Positions 8,614 through 17,394 of a stretch of 64,000 nt of DNA are shown here, piece by piece. The DNA comes from Reyranella massiliensis 521 (lineage in GTDB: Bacteria; Pseudomonadota; Alphaproteobacteria; Reyranellales; Reyranellaceae). The position numbers and the translations under genes are program-made. Each line of letters opens with the position of its first letter. The stretch's first letter is position 1. The notes beneath the pieces were generated by a model that saw only the letters and a list, made by a program, of their open reading frames with translations, was not told where the DNA came from and made no database searches. The stretch covers positions 5,131,788-5,195,787 of the forward strand of contig NZ_HE997181.1 in assembly GCF_000312425.1 (NCBI RefSeq), given 5' to 3'.

Positions 8614-10184
8614 CAGAAGGAGTAATCCAGGCCCTTGTAGAAGGTGTTCTGGTAGAGCATGTGCGGCCGCACGCCCTTCAACTTCTTCAAGCTGGTGGTG
8701 TACATCGCGATGTTCATCACCGGCATCCAGAGATGCTCCTCGGTCACGCGCTGCTGGGCGAGCGCATAGTACTTGGCGCGGTCGGCGTCGGTGATCGAAG
8801 CGCGGCCCATCTTCAGATACTCGTCCGTCTTGGGGTCGTTCCAGTTCATGCGGTTCGGCGCCGGCATGTTCTTGGAGTCGAAGTAGAAGTTCAGCAGGTC
8901 GCCGGAGGAGATGTAGGGGAACGTCACCGTCCAGAGTTCAAAGTCCTGCTTGGCCATTTCCGCCGGCGCGATGGTCGAATCGTAGCCGACGATCTTCCAG
9001 TCGATGCCGATCTTGCGCATGTAGCCCTGGATCGCTTCGGAAACGCGCGGGAAGTAGGAGACCTGCGTGAACAGCACGCGCGGCGCCAGCTTGACGCCGT
9101 CCTTTTCGCGGATGCCGTCGCTGCCGACCTTCCAGCCGGCTTCGTCGAGCAGCTTCTTCGCCCGCTCGACATCCTCCTTGATGATGTTCTTGGTCGAGTC
9201 GGCGAAGTCGAGCGCTTTGGGATCAATGAAGGTGTAAGCCGGCGTTGCGTTACCCAGCATGATGCCCTTGGTGATGTCGGCGCGGTTGATGGCGATGTTC
9301 ATCGCCTCGCGCACGCGCTTGTCCGCCACCATCGGCCGCGTGGTCTTGTAGCCGTAGTACATGAGCTGGAAGTTTGGCGTCGCCTCCTGGACATTGAGGT
9401 TGGGCGACGCCTTGACCTGCTGGATGAACTGCAGCGGGATCTGGTGCGTGACGTCGAACTGGCCGCCCATCATGGCGGCGACCCGGCTCGAATCCTCCGG
9501 CACGATCTTGATCGAGAGCCTCTCGAACTTCACCGGCCCCTTGTTCTGGTACATCGAGGGGCCCCACTTGTAGGCATCGTGCCTCTTCAGCACGATCTCC
9601 GTACGTGGCGTCCAGGAGTCGAAGCACCATGGGCCGGTGCCGTCGATTGCCTTGACGCCGTAATCCTTGCCCAGCGCCTCCACGCTCTCCTTGTTGTGGA
9701 TGGCAGTCGTGAACATGGTGAGCTGCAGCAGCAGGTCGGCAAACGGTTCGTTCAGTTCGTATTCGACCGTGTAGGGATCGGGTGCGCGCAGCTCCTTGAT
9801 ATTGCCGGCGCGCCAGGCGAGCGGCGCCTTGAGTTCGGGGCTGGTCAACCGCTTGAAGGAATAGATCACATCCTCGGCAGTGAACTTCTTGCCGCTGCAG
9901 AAGGTCACGTCGTCGCGCAGCTTGAAGGTGTAGAGCTTGCCGTCGGGGCTGACGGTCCAGGACTTGGCGAGGTAGGGGATCGCCGTCTTGCCGTCCCAGT
10001 CCATGGCCACCAGTGTGTCCTGGAACATGTTGACGATGTCGGACGTCGGCGACCATGTCGTGCGCTGGCCATCATAGTGCGGGGCATCGAGCGACTTCAT
10101 CATCTTGAGGGTCTGCGCCTCCGACGCCGCGGAGAGGCCGACCATACCAAGCAACGCTGCTACGCTTTTGAAGAGAGTACGCAT
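8613..10184 (-). CDS. dppA: Peptide ABC transporter periplasmic substrate-binding protein
   Basis: Family 5 extracellular solute-binding protein, 523 residues. An N-terminal Sec signal peptide (about residues 1-23, cleavage after SEAQ or nearby) is followed by the bilobed domain with the usual SBP_bac_5 landmarks (DVTFCSGKKFTAEDV, then VREAMNIAINRADI). It delivers the ligand to DppB/DppC. The ATG at 10184 has GAGGAAA upstream. In this operon the binding protein is third (after both permeases) and is preceded by a 109-base gap, so it may also have its own promoter or processing site for higher expression. Ligand unknown. Confidence 0.9.
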   Translation of the reverse strand: MRTLFKSVAALLGMVGLSAASEAQTLKMMKSLDAPHYDGQRTTWSPTSDIVNMFQDTLVAMDWDGKTAIPYLAKSWTVSPDGKLYTFKLRDDVTFCSGKKFTAEDVIYSFKRLTSPELKAPLAWRAGNIKELRAPDPYTVEYELNEPFADLLLQLTMFTTAIHNKESVEALGKDYGVKAIDGTGPWCFDSWTPRTEIVLKRHDAYKWGPSMYQNKGPVKFERLSIKIVPEDSSRVAAMMGGQFDVTHQIPLQFIQQVKASPNLNVQEATPNFQLMYYGYKTTRPMVADKRVREAMNIAINRADITKGIMLGNATPAYTFIDPKALDFADSTKNIIKEDVERAKKLLDEAGWKVGSDGIREKDGVKLAPRVLFTQVSYFPRVSEAIQGYMRKIGIDWKIVGYDSTIAPAEMAKQDFELWTVTFPYISSGDLLNFYFDSKNMPAPNRMNWNDPKTDEYLKMGRASITDADRAKYYALAQQRVTEEHLWMPVMNIAMYTTSLKKLKGVRPHMLYQNTFYKGLDYSF

Positions 10185-10293
10185 CGTCGTTTCCTCGCCT
10201 TCTGGTTCGTCAGTGTGCGTCCTGTTCAGAAATTGACGTCCGGCCGTTTGTCGAAGGTGTTCAATACGAATGCCGCAGGCAGAACGGGTCCGA

Positions 10294-11178
10294 TCATTGT
10301 TGCAGCCTCGGATCGAGGACGTCGCGGAACGCGTCGCCCAGAAGATTGGCGGCCAGCACGATGACGAAGATCGCGAAGCTCGGGATCGTTGCGATGTGCG
10401 GTGCCATGAAGAGAAAGTCTCGGCCTTGGGCGGCCATCATGCCGAGTTCGGCGGTCGGCGGTTGCGCACCCATGCCGAGAAAGCCGAGCGCCGATCCGAT
10501 CAGGATGATCTGGCCGAATCGCAAGGTGAGGAAGACGAAGATGGTCGAGATGCAGTTCAGCGTCAGGTAGCGCCAGATCAGGGTGCGGTCGGAGACGCCG
10601 ACGGCGCGGCCGGCTTCCATGAACTCCTGTCCCATCACGCCGACGGCCGAGCCGCGTGCGACGCGCGCCACGTCGGGCACGGTGGCCACCACCAGCGCAA
10701 TCACCACGGCGGTGAGGCCGGCGCCGAAGATCGCGGCGACCGCGAGACCGATCAGGATCGCCGGAAAGGCCAGCATCACGTCGACCAGCCGCATGATCCA
10801 GCCATCGGCCCGCGGATAGTAGGCGGCGAGGATGCCGAGCACGCCGCCCAGGAACCCGCCGATGATCACCCCGATCAACCCCAGCATCAGCGTGTTGCGC
10901 GTGCCGTAGAGGACGCGGCTCAGGATGTCGCGGCCGGTGTTGTCGGTGCCGAACCAGTGCTCGGCGCTGGGCGGCTGCATCACCTTCGTGAGATCGGTGA
11001 GATAGGGATCGTAGGGCGCCACGACGGGGGCGAAGACAGCGGCCAGCACGATGAGCGTGAGAGCAATCCCGGCCAGGGCGGCGACCTTGTCCCGCATCAG
11101 CCGGCGCAGCACGCCGGAGCGGGAGAGCAGGCCAGTCTCTTCGGCAGGCGCGGCCGTGTCGAGGGTTTCGGCGCTCAT
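10294..11178 (-). CDS. dppC: Peptide ABC transporter permease, DppC type
   Basis: Inner-membrane permease of the peptide importer, 294 residues with about six membrane segments. It has an N-terminal cytoplasmic stretch, the DppC-type HWFGTDNTGRDILSRVLYGTR motif (quoted in part: GTDNTGRDILSRV), and the EAA-loop EAGRAVGVSDRTLIWRY that contacts the ATPases. Its ATG overlaps the dppB stop by 4 bases. Heterodimer partner of DppB. Confidence 0.92.
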   Translation of the reverse strand: MSAETLDTAAPAEETGLLSRSGVLRRLMRDKVAALAGIALTLIVLAAVFAPVVAPYDPYLTDLTKVMQPPSAEHWFGTDNTGRDILSRVLYGTRNTLMLGLIGVIIGGFLGGVLGILAAYYPRADGWIMRLVDVMLAFPAILIGLAVAAIFGAGLTAVVIALVVATVPDVARVARGSAVGVMGQEFMEAGRAVGVSDRTLIWRYLTLNCISTIFVFLTLRFGQIILIGSALGFLGMGAQPPTAELGMMAAQGRDFLFMAPHIATIPSFAIFVIVLAANLLGDAFRDVLDPRLQQ

Positions 11179-12113
11179 GTCCGCTGTACCCGAGGATCGA
11201 GATAGACGTAGAGGATGTCGACCAGCAGGTTGATCGACAGGAAGGCAATCGCGAGGATCATGATCGCCCCCTGTGCCGTCGGAAAATCACTCGAGACGAT
11301 GGCGCCGACCGCCAGACGACCGACGCCCGGCCAGGAGAACATGGTCTCGGTCACGACCGCGCCGCCCAGCAGGAACGCCGCCTGCAGGCCGATCAGGGTC
11401 ACCACCGGGATCAGCGCATTGCGCAGCGCGTGGTGCACGATCACCACCGTCTCGCGCAGGCCCTTGGCACGGGCAGTGCGCACGAAGTCGGCACCCAGCA
11501 CTTCGAGCACCGCCGTGCGAGTCAGCCGCGCGATCGGCCCGATCAGGACGCTGCCCAATGTCAGCGCCGGCAGCACCAGGCTGGGCAGGCCGCCATCCCA
11601 GATGGGGCCGGTGCGGCCGGTAAATGGGAACAGGCCCCATTTGAAGCCCATGTACTGGATCAGGATCAGGCCGATGAAGAATATCGGCATGGAAACGCCG
11701 GCGACCGAGAAGGCCATGATGATGCGGTCGATGATGGTGCCGCGCCGCACGGCGGCGAGCGTGCCGAGCGCCAGTCCGATCGGGACGGCGAGCAGCATGC
11801 CGCCCAGCATCAACTCGATAGTCGGGCCGATGGTCAGCGCGAGTTCCTCGCTCACCATCTTGTTGGAGATGATCGAGCGGCCGAGATCGCCGCGCAGGAC
11901 GCGGCCGATATACTCGGCGAACTGAACGGGGATGGGCCGGTCGAGGCCGAGTTCTTCGCGAATGGCGGCAATGGTCTCGGCCTTGGCGTCGGGGCCGGCG
12001 ATGATCATCGCCGGATCGGCCGGCACAACCTGCAGGAGACAGAAGCACAGGAAAAGAACCCCGAGCAATGCGGGGAACGAGACCAGCAGGCGGTGGACGA
12101 TTTGTCTTCCCAT
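11175..12113 (-). CDS. dppB: Peptide ABC transporter permease, DppB type
   Basis: Inner-membrane permease, 312 residues with six membrane segments. The N-terminus has the family form (RLLVSFPALLGVLFLCFCLL followed by PADPA). The EAA loop is FVRTARAKGLRETVVIVHHAL. First gene of the B-C-A-D-F transporter operon; the start at 12113 has GAGGACGG upstream. The halohydrin-dehalogenase-like gene ends 146 bases upstream on the same strand, so readthrough from it into this operon is possible. Confidence 0.92.
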   Translation of the reverse strand: MGRQIVHRLLVSFPALLGVLFLCFCLLQVVPADPAMIIAGPDAKAETIAAIREELGLDRPIPVQFAEYIGRVLRGDLGRSIISNKMVSEELALTIGPTIELMLGGMLLAVPIGLALGTLAAVRRGTIIDRIIMAFSVAGVSMPIFFIGLILIQYMGFKWGLFPFTGRTGPIWDGGLPSLVLPALTLGSVLIGPIARLTRTAVLEVLGADFVRTARAKGLRETVVIVHHALRNALIPVVTLIGLQAAFLLGGAVVTETMFSWPGVGRLAVGAIVSSDFPTAQGAIMILAIAFLSINLLVDILYVYLDPRVQRT

Positions 12114-12259
12114 GCGCCGTCCTCGGACCGAACTCAGCCATGGGGGAACGCGCCGGACTTACCGGCGTCGCTCAGACGTTCCTTCCCTAGCCGTCGCGCT
12201 TCGGTCAGCCGTGCGCGACATTGTTTGTGAAAGGAGTGTGCATGTGATCTATCGCGATG

Positions 12260-12994
12260 TCACGCCCACCCTCCGGCATGCGGAAGAACGTGACCAGTGA
12301 TGAAACCCGCCGCGTCGGAGCAGAGAAAGCAAACCGTCGCGCCGAGTTCGTCCGATTTGCCAAGGCGTCCAAGCGGAATCTGCGCCGTCATTTTCGCCAT
12401 GGCCTCGCTGTTTGCGAGCAGGGCCGGCGGAAAATAATCCGGGTTCTCGACATAGTTCGAGCCGACGGCGTTCACCGTGATGCCGTCGCGACCGAGTTCT
12501 TTCGCAAGAGAAGAAACAAGTCCGTTGGCGGCGGCGCGGGCCGAGACGTAGGGCGCGTAGTTGGCGATGCCGCGCAAGGGCGCCGCCGACGAGACGAAAA
12601 CGATGCGTCCCGACTTGCGCTTGCGCATCGAGGGCGCCACGAGCTGCGTCAGCCGGAACGGCGCCACGGCCATGGCTTCGAGCGCCGCGCGATAGTCTTC
12701 GAGCCGGGCTTCGCCCAAGGGGGCTCGCAGCGCCGGATAGGCGTCGTTGTTGACCAGCGCGTCTATATGGCCGTGTCGCTTCAGGGCCAGGTCGACCAGG
12801 GTGGCAGGCTCGACCGCCGAGAGGGCATGGGCGCCGGGAAACTCGGCCTCGTACTTCCGGCGCGCGCTCGGCGCTTCGAACGAGGGATCGTGGGCCAGGA
12901 CAGTCGCTCCCTGGGCCAGGGCCACGCGTGTGGTGCCGTGGCCTGCGAATTTCTCGACGTTCGTGATCAGGATCACCCGGTCTTTCAGCGGCAT
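12260..12994 (-). CDS. Halohydrin dehalogenase homologue (SDR fold without nucleotide site)
   Basis: A 244-residue Rossmann-fold protein of the short-chain dehydrogenase superfamily that lacks the TGxxxGxG cofactor motif and the catalytic Lys. It instead shows the two diagnostic motifs of halohydrin dehalogenases: T-x4-F-x-G (T11, F16, G18 in TNVEKFAGHG) and S-x12-Y-x3-R (S136, Y149, R153). Further positions recall Agrobacterium HheC: LITNV, HDPSF, VNNDAY, RKRKSG, and the NYVENPDYFPP loop that would line the halide pocket. The expected reaction is reversible conversion of vicinal haloalcohols to epoxides plus halide, and epoxide opening by cyanide, azide or nitrite. The start ATG at 12994 has AGAGGAA upstream. 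Divergent from ubiE (24 bases) and on the same strand as dppB. Activity is inferred from motifs only. Confidence 0.85.
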   Translation of the reverse strand: MPLKDRVILITNVEKFAGHGTTRVALAQGATVLAHDPSFEAPSARRKYEAEFPGAHALSAVEPATLVDLALKRHGHIDALVNNDAYPALRAPLGEARLEDYRAALEAMAVAPFRLTQLVAPSMRKRKSGRIVFVSSAAPLRGIANYAPYVSARAAANGLVSSLAKELGRDGITVNAVGSNYVENPDYFPPALLANSEAMAKMTAQIPLGRLGKSDELGATVCFLCSDAAGFITGHVLPHAGGWA

Positions 12995-13018
12995 GGCGAT
13001 TCCTCTAGGTTGCGGCCC

Positions 13019-13810
13019 ATGACAAACGACCCCGATCCTAGCGCAGCCAGCCCCGAGGGACAGGCCCCGGCCGGCCGCGCGTCCTTCGGATTTCGCGACG
13101 TTCCGGCGGACGAAAAGGCGGGTCTGGTTGCGCGCGTCTTCGAGAGCGTGGCGCCGCGCTACGACCTGATGAACGACCTGATGTCGGGCGGCGTGCACCG
13201 GCTCTGGAAGAACGCCATGGTCGACGTGGTCCATCCGCGGCCGGGCGAGCGCATTCTGGACGTGGCGGGCGGCACCGGCGATATCGCCTTCCGCATGCTG
13301 CGCCGGCAGGGCGAGCGCCCAGACGTCACTGTTTGCGACATCAACCCCGCCATGCTGGAGGTCGGCCGCGATCGCGCCATCGACCGCGGGCTGCTGCAGG
13401 GCCTCACCTGGACCACCGGCGATGCCGAAAAGCTTCCGTTTCCGGACCGCTCCTTCGACGCCTACACGATCGCCTTCGGCCTGCGTAACGTGACCGACAT
13501 CGACAAGGCGCTGGCCGACGCCTATCGCGTGCTGAAACCGGGCGGGCGCTTCTTCTGCCTGGAGTTCAGCAAGGTGACGTCGGCGCCGGTCGGCCGCCTC
13601 TACGACGCCTATTCGGAACGTGCCCTGCCGTTCTTCGGCAAGGTCATTGCCAAGGACGCCGAGTCCTACCGCTATCTCCATGAGAGTATTCGTCGTTTTC
13701 CGCCGCAGCGCGAGCTGGCGGCGCGCATGCGTGCGGTAGGCTTCGCGAATGTCAGCTGGCGCGACATGTCGCTGGGTGTCGTCGCGCTGCACCAGGGCTG
13801 GCGCATCTAG
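13019..13810 (+). CDS. ubiE: Ubiquinone/menaquinone biosynthesis C-methyltransferase
   Basis: SAM-dependent methyltransferase, 263 residues, that methylates the quinone ring in ubiquinone (and menaquinone) synthesis. The SAM site is LDVAGGTGDIAFR. UbiE signatures are the YDLMNDLMSGGVHRLWK region and the C-terminal RYLHESIRRFPPQ. An extra 20-residue polar N-terminus precedes the conserved FGFRDV. The ATG at 13019 fits the family start. Longer in-frame frames upstream run antisense through the divergent dehalogenase-like gene and are not coding. ubiB begins at the next base after its stop. Confidence 0.95.
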   Translation: MTNDPDPSAASPEGQAPAGRASFGFRDVPADEKAGLVARVFESVAPRYDLMNDLMSGGVHRLWKNAMVDVVHPRPGERILDVAGGTGDIAFRMLRRQGERPDVTVCDINPAMLEVGRDRAIDRGLLQGLTWTTGDAEKLPFPDRSFDAYTIAFGLRNVTDIDKALADAYRVLKPGGRFFCLEFSKVTSAPVGRLYDAYSERALPFFGKVIAKDAESYRYLHESIRRFPPQRELAARMRAVGFANVSWRDMSLGVVALHQGWRI

Positions 13811-15334
13811 ATGTTCCGTGCTCTTCGCAATGGCTGGCGCCTGCTGCGCATGGCGCTGCGCTTCGCCCGCCACGATGCGCTGTTTCCGCTGGAAACACTC
13901 GGCATCGCGCCGGCGCTGATCGCGTGGGCGCGGCTCTTTGCACTCAGGCGCGATTCGCGGCGGCCGGGCGAACGCCTGGCGGAGGCGCTGCAGGAGATGG
14001 GGCCGTCCTTCATCAAGCTCGGACAGGCGCTGTCGACGCGTGCAGACCTTCTGAGCGAGGGCGTCGCCGCCGATCTCGCGCGATTGCAGGATCATCTGCC
14101 GGCTTTCTCCGGTGGCGAGGCGCGTCGCATCATCGAGGCCGAGCTTGGCCAACCTATCGACGCGATCTTCTCGAGCTTCGACGATGTGCCAATAGCCGCC
14201 GCCTCGATCGCCCAGGTGCATTTCGCCGTCACGACCGATGGCCGCGACGTCGCGGTCAAGGTCCTGCGACCCGGCATCGAGAAGGCCTTCGAGCGCGACC
14301 TCGATCTCTTCTACTGGATGGCCGAACTGGTCGAGCGTACCCAGCCACGGTTTCGCCGGCTGAAGCCGGTCGATTCGGTACGAGCTTTCGCGGACGTGGT
14401 GCGGGTCGAGATGGACCTGCGCATGGAAGCAGCGGCGGCCGAGGAACTCGGCGAGAATTTCACCGACCATCCCGACTACCGCGCCCCGAAGATCGATTGG
14501 GACCGTACCGCCGAGCGCGTCATGACCCAGGAACGGGTCGACGGTACGCCCATCGGCGACCGCGACGCTATCATCGCCGCCGGGCACGATCCCGACATCA
14601 TCATGAAGAAGTGTGCCGAAGCCTTCTTCTATCAAGTGTTCCGCGACGGCTTCTTCCATGCCGACATGCACGGCGGTAACGCCTTCGTCGATCGCGAGGG
14701 CTGCATCGTGCCGGTCGATTTCGGCATCATGGGCCGGGTCGACGAAGCTACGCGCGGCTATCTCGCCGAGTTGCTTGTCGCCTTCCTGCGGCGGGACTAT
14801 CGCGCCGTGGCCGAGGTCCAGTTTCGCGCGGGCTATGTGCCGCCCGACCAGTCGGTCGAGACTTTTGCCCAGGCCTGTCGTTCGATCGGCGAGCCGATCT
14901 TCGGCAAGCCCAGCCACGAAATCTCGATCGCCCGCCTGCTGGCGCAGATGCTGCGCGTCACCGAACAGTTCGAGATGAGCGCGCAGCCGCAGCTCCTGCT
15001 GCTGCAGAAGACGATGCTGATGGCCGAGGGGATGGGCACCAAGCTCAACCCGCACGTCAACATCTGGGAGCTGGCGCGGCCGTTGATCGAGGATTGGATG
15101 GTCACGCATTTCGGGCCGCGCGCCACCGTCGGCCGCGCTGTCGAAGACCTGACGCAAGGCCTGCGTCGCGTGCCGCGGCTGATCGACAGCCTGCTTCTTG
15201 TCGCCGAGCATGAACGCCGCAAGGCGGAGCGCGCCGCCTCCGAATCGCCGTCGGTCAGTCGCTGGCGCCCGGGCTTCTCGGAAGTCGTCGCCATCCTCGC
15301 CCTGATCGCCGCCATCGCAGCCTGGTGGCATTGA
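13811..15334 (+). CDS. ubiB: UbiB-family protein kinase-like ATPase for ubiquinone synthesis
   Basis: ABC1/ADCK/UbiB family member, 507 residues. It carries the KxGQ motif (SFIKLGQALSTRADLL, near residue 70), the Ala-rich nucleotide loop (PIAAASIAQVH), VAVKVLRPG with the ADCK lysine, HADMHGGN and the DFG-equivalent VDFGIMG. The C-terminus has one or two hydrophobic segments (ending AILALIAAIAAWWH) that anchor it to the inner membrane. It supports ubiquinone synthesis through an ATPase role on the membrane-bound Ubi complex. It abuts ubiE with no gap, so the pair is translationally coupled. Confidence 0.95.
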   Translation: MFRALRNGWRLLRMALRFARHDALFPLETLGIAPALIAWARLFALRRDSRRPGERLAEALQEMGPSFIKLGQALSTRADLLSEGVAADLARLQDHLPAFSGGEARRIIEAELGQPIDAIFSSFDDVPIAAASIAQVHFAVTTDGRDVAVKVLRPGIEKAFERDLDLFYWMAELVERTQPRFRRLKPVDSVRAFADVVRVEMDLRMEAAAAEELGENFTDHPDYRAPKIDWDRTAERVMTQERVDGTPIGDRDAIIAAGHDPDIIMKKCAEAFFYQVFRDGFFHADMHGGNAFVDREGCIVPVDFGIMGRVDEATRGYLAELLVAFLRRDYRAVAEVQFRAGYVPPDQSVETFAQACRSIGEPIFGKPSHEISIARLLAQMLRVTEQFEMSAQPQLLLLQKTMLMAEGMGTKLNPHVNIWELARPLIEDWMVTHFGPRATVGRAVEDLTQGLRRVPRLIDSLLLVAEHERRKAERAASESPSVSRWRPGFSEVVAILALIAAIAAWWH

Positions 15335-15367
15335 GACCAAGCGTGCGCCTCGCGAAGAGCTGACGGA

Positions 15368-16108
15368 ATGTCTGCCGTCGATATCGTCGTCGGTCTTTCC
15401 GTCTTCCTGCTGGCAGGGACGGTGAAGGGGCTGGTCGGGCTTGGCCTGCCGGCGATCTCGATCGCGCTGATGTCGCTCTACCTGCCGCTGCCCGAGGCGA
15501 TCGCGCTGATCTCGCTGCCGACCATCTTCACCAACATCTGGCAGGCCTCGGTGGGCGGCAAGTTCAAGGTGATCGTACGCCGCCAGTGGCCGCTCATCGT
15601 GCCGCTTGCGGTGGTCCTCTACCTGACTGTCTGGCTGCTCGGACAGAAGGGGCCAAACTGGGCCTTTCTGGTTCTGGGGACCGTGCTCATCGCCTACAGC
15701 ACCCTCGGCCTGTTCCGCATCCGGCTTCACATCCATGCCGATCTCGAACGGCCGTTGGCGCCGGTGATAGGCACCGTTTCGGGCTTCATCGCCGGACTGG
15801 TCGGCGTGCCGGTGGTGCCGCTGATGCCTTATCTGCAGGGGCTCGACATCAAGCCTTCGGAGCTGGTCCAGACCCTGGGCGTGGTCCTCTGCGCCACTTC
15901 TTTCGCGCTGACGGCCTCGCTGCTGTTCTTCGGCCTGCTCGATGGCCCGCGCGCCCTTGTTTCCGCGGCCGCGGTCGCACCGGCCGTCGCCGGGATGTGG
16001 CTCGGCCAGCAGATTCGCTCCCGGCTCTCGGTCGAGCAGTTCCGTCTGGCCGTCTTCTGGGCGCTCCTTCTGACAGGCGTCTACACTTTCGCCACCCAGC
16101 TCTTGTGA
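15368..16108 (+). CDS. TauE/SafE-family membrane permease
   Basis: A 246-residue protein with about eight membrane helices and the family pattern of two four-helix halves (VKGLVGLGLPAISIALMSL in the first and VSGFIAGLVGVPVVPLMPYL in the second). TauE/SafE proteins are sulfite, sulfoacetate or other organic anion exporters; the substrate is not readable here. It sits inside the otherwise conserved ubiE-ubiB / coaBC-dut run with 33 and 13 base gaps, so it is probably cotranscribed. No metabolic link to its neighbours is evident. Confidence 0.85.
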   Translation: MSAVDIVVGLSVFLLAGTVKGLVGLGLPAISIALMSLYLPLPEAIALISLPTIFTNIWQASVGGKFKVIVRRQWPLIVPLAVVLYLTVWLLGQKGPNWAFLVLGTVLIAYSTLGLFRIRLHIHADLERPLAPVIGTVSGFIAGLVGVPVVPLMPYLQGLDIKPSELVQTLGVVLCATSFALTASLLFFGLLDGPRALVSAAAVAPAVAGMWLGQQIRSRLSVEQFRLAVFWALLLTGVYTFATQLL

Positions 16109-16121
16109 TAATCTTAGCGGC

Positions 16122-17348
16122 ATGTTGCATGGCAAGCGCGTCCTATTGATCGTCACGGGGGGTATCGCGGCGTTCAAGTCGTTGGACCTGATCAGACGGC
16201 TGCGGGAGCGCGGCGCATCGGTGCGCTGCGTCCTGACCGAGGCTGGCGCGAAATTCGTGACACCCCTCTCCCTGCAGGCCCTGACCGAGGAAAAGGTCTA
16301 CAGCGACATGTTCTCGCTGACCGACGAGAGCGAGATGGGCCACATCCAGCTCTCGCGCGACGCCGACCTTCTGGTCGTCGCACCGGCGACGGCGAACATC
16401 CTGGCGCGCATGGCCGCCGGCATGGCCGACGATCTCGCCGCCACCGTCTTGCTCGCCACCGACAAGCCCGTGCTCGCCGCGCCGGCGATGAACGTGCGTA
16501 TGTGGACCCACGCAGCGACTGTGGCCAATGTCGAGACGCTGAAGAAGCGCGGCGTCACCTTCGTGGGCCCCAACGAGGGGGCCATGGCGTGCAACGAATT
16601 CGGGCCGGGCCGCATGTCCGAACCGCTCGAGATCGTGGCGGCCATCGAGGCGCTGCTGACAAGCGAGAAGCCGCTGGCCGGCCGGCGCGCGCTCGTGACC
16701 TCGGGGCCGACGCGCGAGGCGCTCGATCCCGTGCGCTACATTTCCAACCATTCCTCGGGCAAGCAGGGCCATGCCATCGCCCACGCGCTGGCCCGGCTCG
16801 GTGCCGACGTGACCCTGGTGAGCGGCCCGGTCGTGGTGCCCGATCCGGCCGGCGTGCGCGTGGTGCGCGTGGACTCGGCCGATCAAATGCTGGCGGCCTG
16901 TCTGGCGGCCGGTGCCGTCGATGTCGCGGTCTGCGCCGCCGCCGTGGCCGACTGGAAGGCGGCCAAGCCGGCCACCGCCAAGATCAAGAAGAAGACGGGC
17001 GCCCAGCCGCCGGCGCTGGAACTGGCGCCCAACCCCGATATTCTGGCGACTCTTTCCAAGCCGGGAGCCAAGCGGCCGGGGCTGGTCGTGGGCTTTGCCG
17101 CCGAAACCGAGGAGGTCGTTGCCAACGCCATCGAGAAGCGTACGCGTAAGGGCTGCGATTGGATCGTCGCCAACGACGTGTCGCCGGCCAAAGGCACCTT
17201 TGGCGGGGAGCGCAATACGGTGCATCTGATCAGCGCCAAGGGTGTCGAGGATTGGCCGACGCTTGCCAAGGAAGAGGTGGCCCTCCGGCTGGCCGGAAGG
17301 ATCGCGTTGCATTTCGGGCAGCCGCCCAAGGCGCAGGCGGCGGAGTGA
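16122..17348 (+). CDS. coaBC: Bifunctional phosphopantothenoylcysteine decarboxylase / phosphopantothenate-cysteine ligase
   Basis: Two-domain enzyme of coenzyme A synthesis, 408 residues. The N-terminal flavin-dependent CoaC part (1-180) has the GGIAAFKS opening, HIQLSRDADLLVVAPATANI with the catalytic His, and the substrate-binding PAMNVRMW. The C-terminal CoaB part (from about 190) has LVTSGPTREALDPVRYISN, the NHSSGKQG nucleotide loop, AAAVADW and NPDILATL. It joins cysteine to 4'-phosphopantothenate and then decarboxylates the product to 4'-phosphopantetheine. coaE, the last step of the pathway, is about 10 kb away at 27654. dut follows after 46 bases. Confidence 0.96.
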   Translation: MLHGKRVLLIVTGGIAAFKSLDLIRRLRERGASVRCVLTEAGAKFVTPLSLQALTEEKVYSDMFSLTDESEMGHIQLSRDADLLVVAPATANILARMAAGMADDLAATVLLATDKPVLAAPAMNVRMWTHAATVANVETLKKRGVTFVGPNEGAMACNEFGPGRMSEPLEIVAAIEALLTSEKPLAGRRALVTSGPTREALDPVRYISNHSSGKQGHAIAHALARLGADVTLVSGPVVVPDPAGVRVVRVDSADQMLAACLAAGAVDVAVCAAAVADWKAAKPATAKIKKKTGAQPPALELAPNPDILATLSKPGAKRPGLVVGFAAETEEVVANAIEKRTRKGCDWIVANDVSPAKGTFGGERNTVHLISAKGVEDWPTLAKEEVALRLAGRIALHFGQPPKAQAAE

Positions 17349-17394
17349 CTCCGCTCATGGCGGGACGATGACGGGGACTAGGGGAGACGAACGG

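Noticed and set aside
12260..12994. Annotation as an ordinary NAD(P)-dependent short-chain dehydrogenase
   Set aside because: The cofactor glycine motif and catalytic Lys are missing, and the halohydrin dehalogenase motifs are complete.
12260..16177. A 1,305-codon open frame on the minus strand through ubiE, ubiB and the TauE gene
   Set aside because: Only its last 245 codons (12994-12260) have family similarity and a ribosome site. The rest is antisense to confirmed genes and reflects third-position GC bias.
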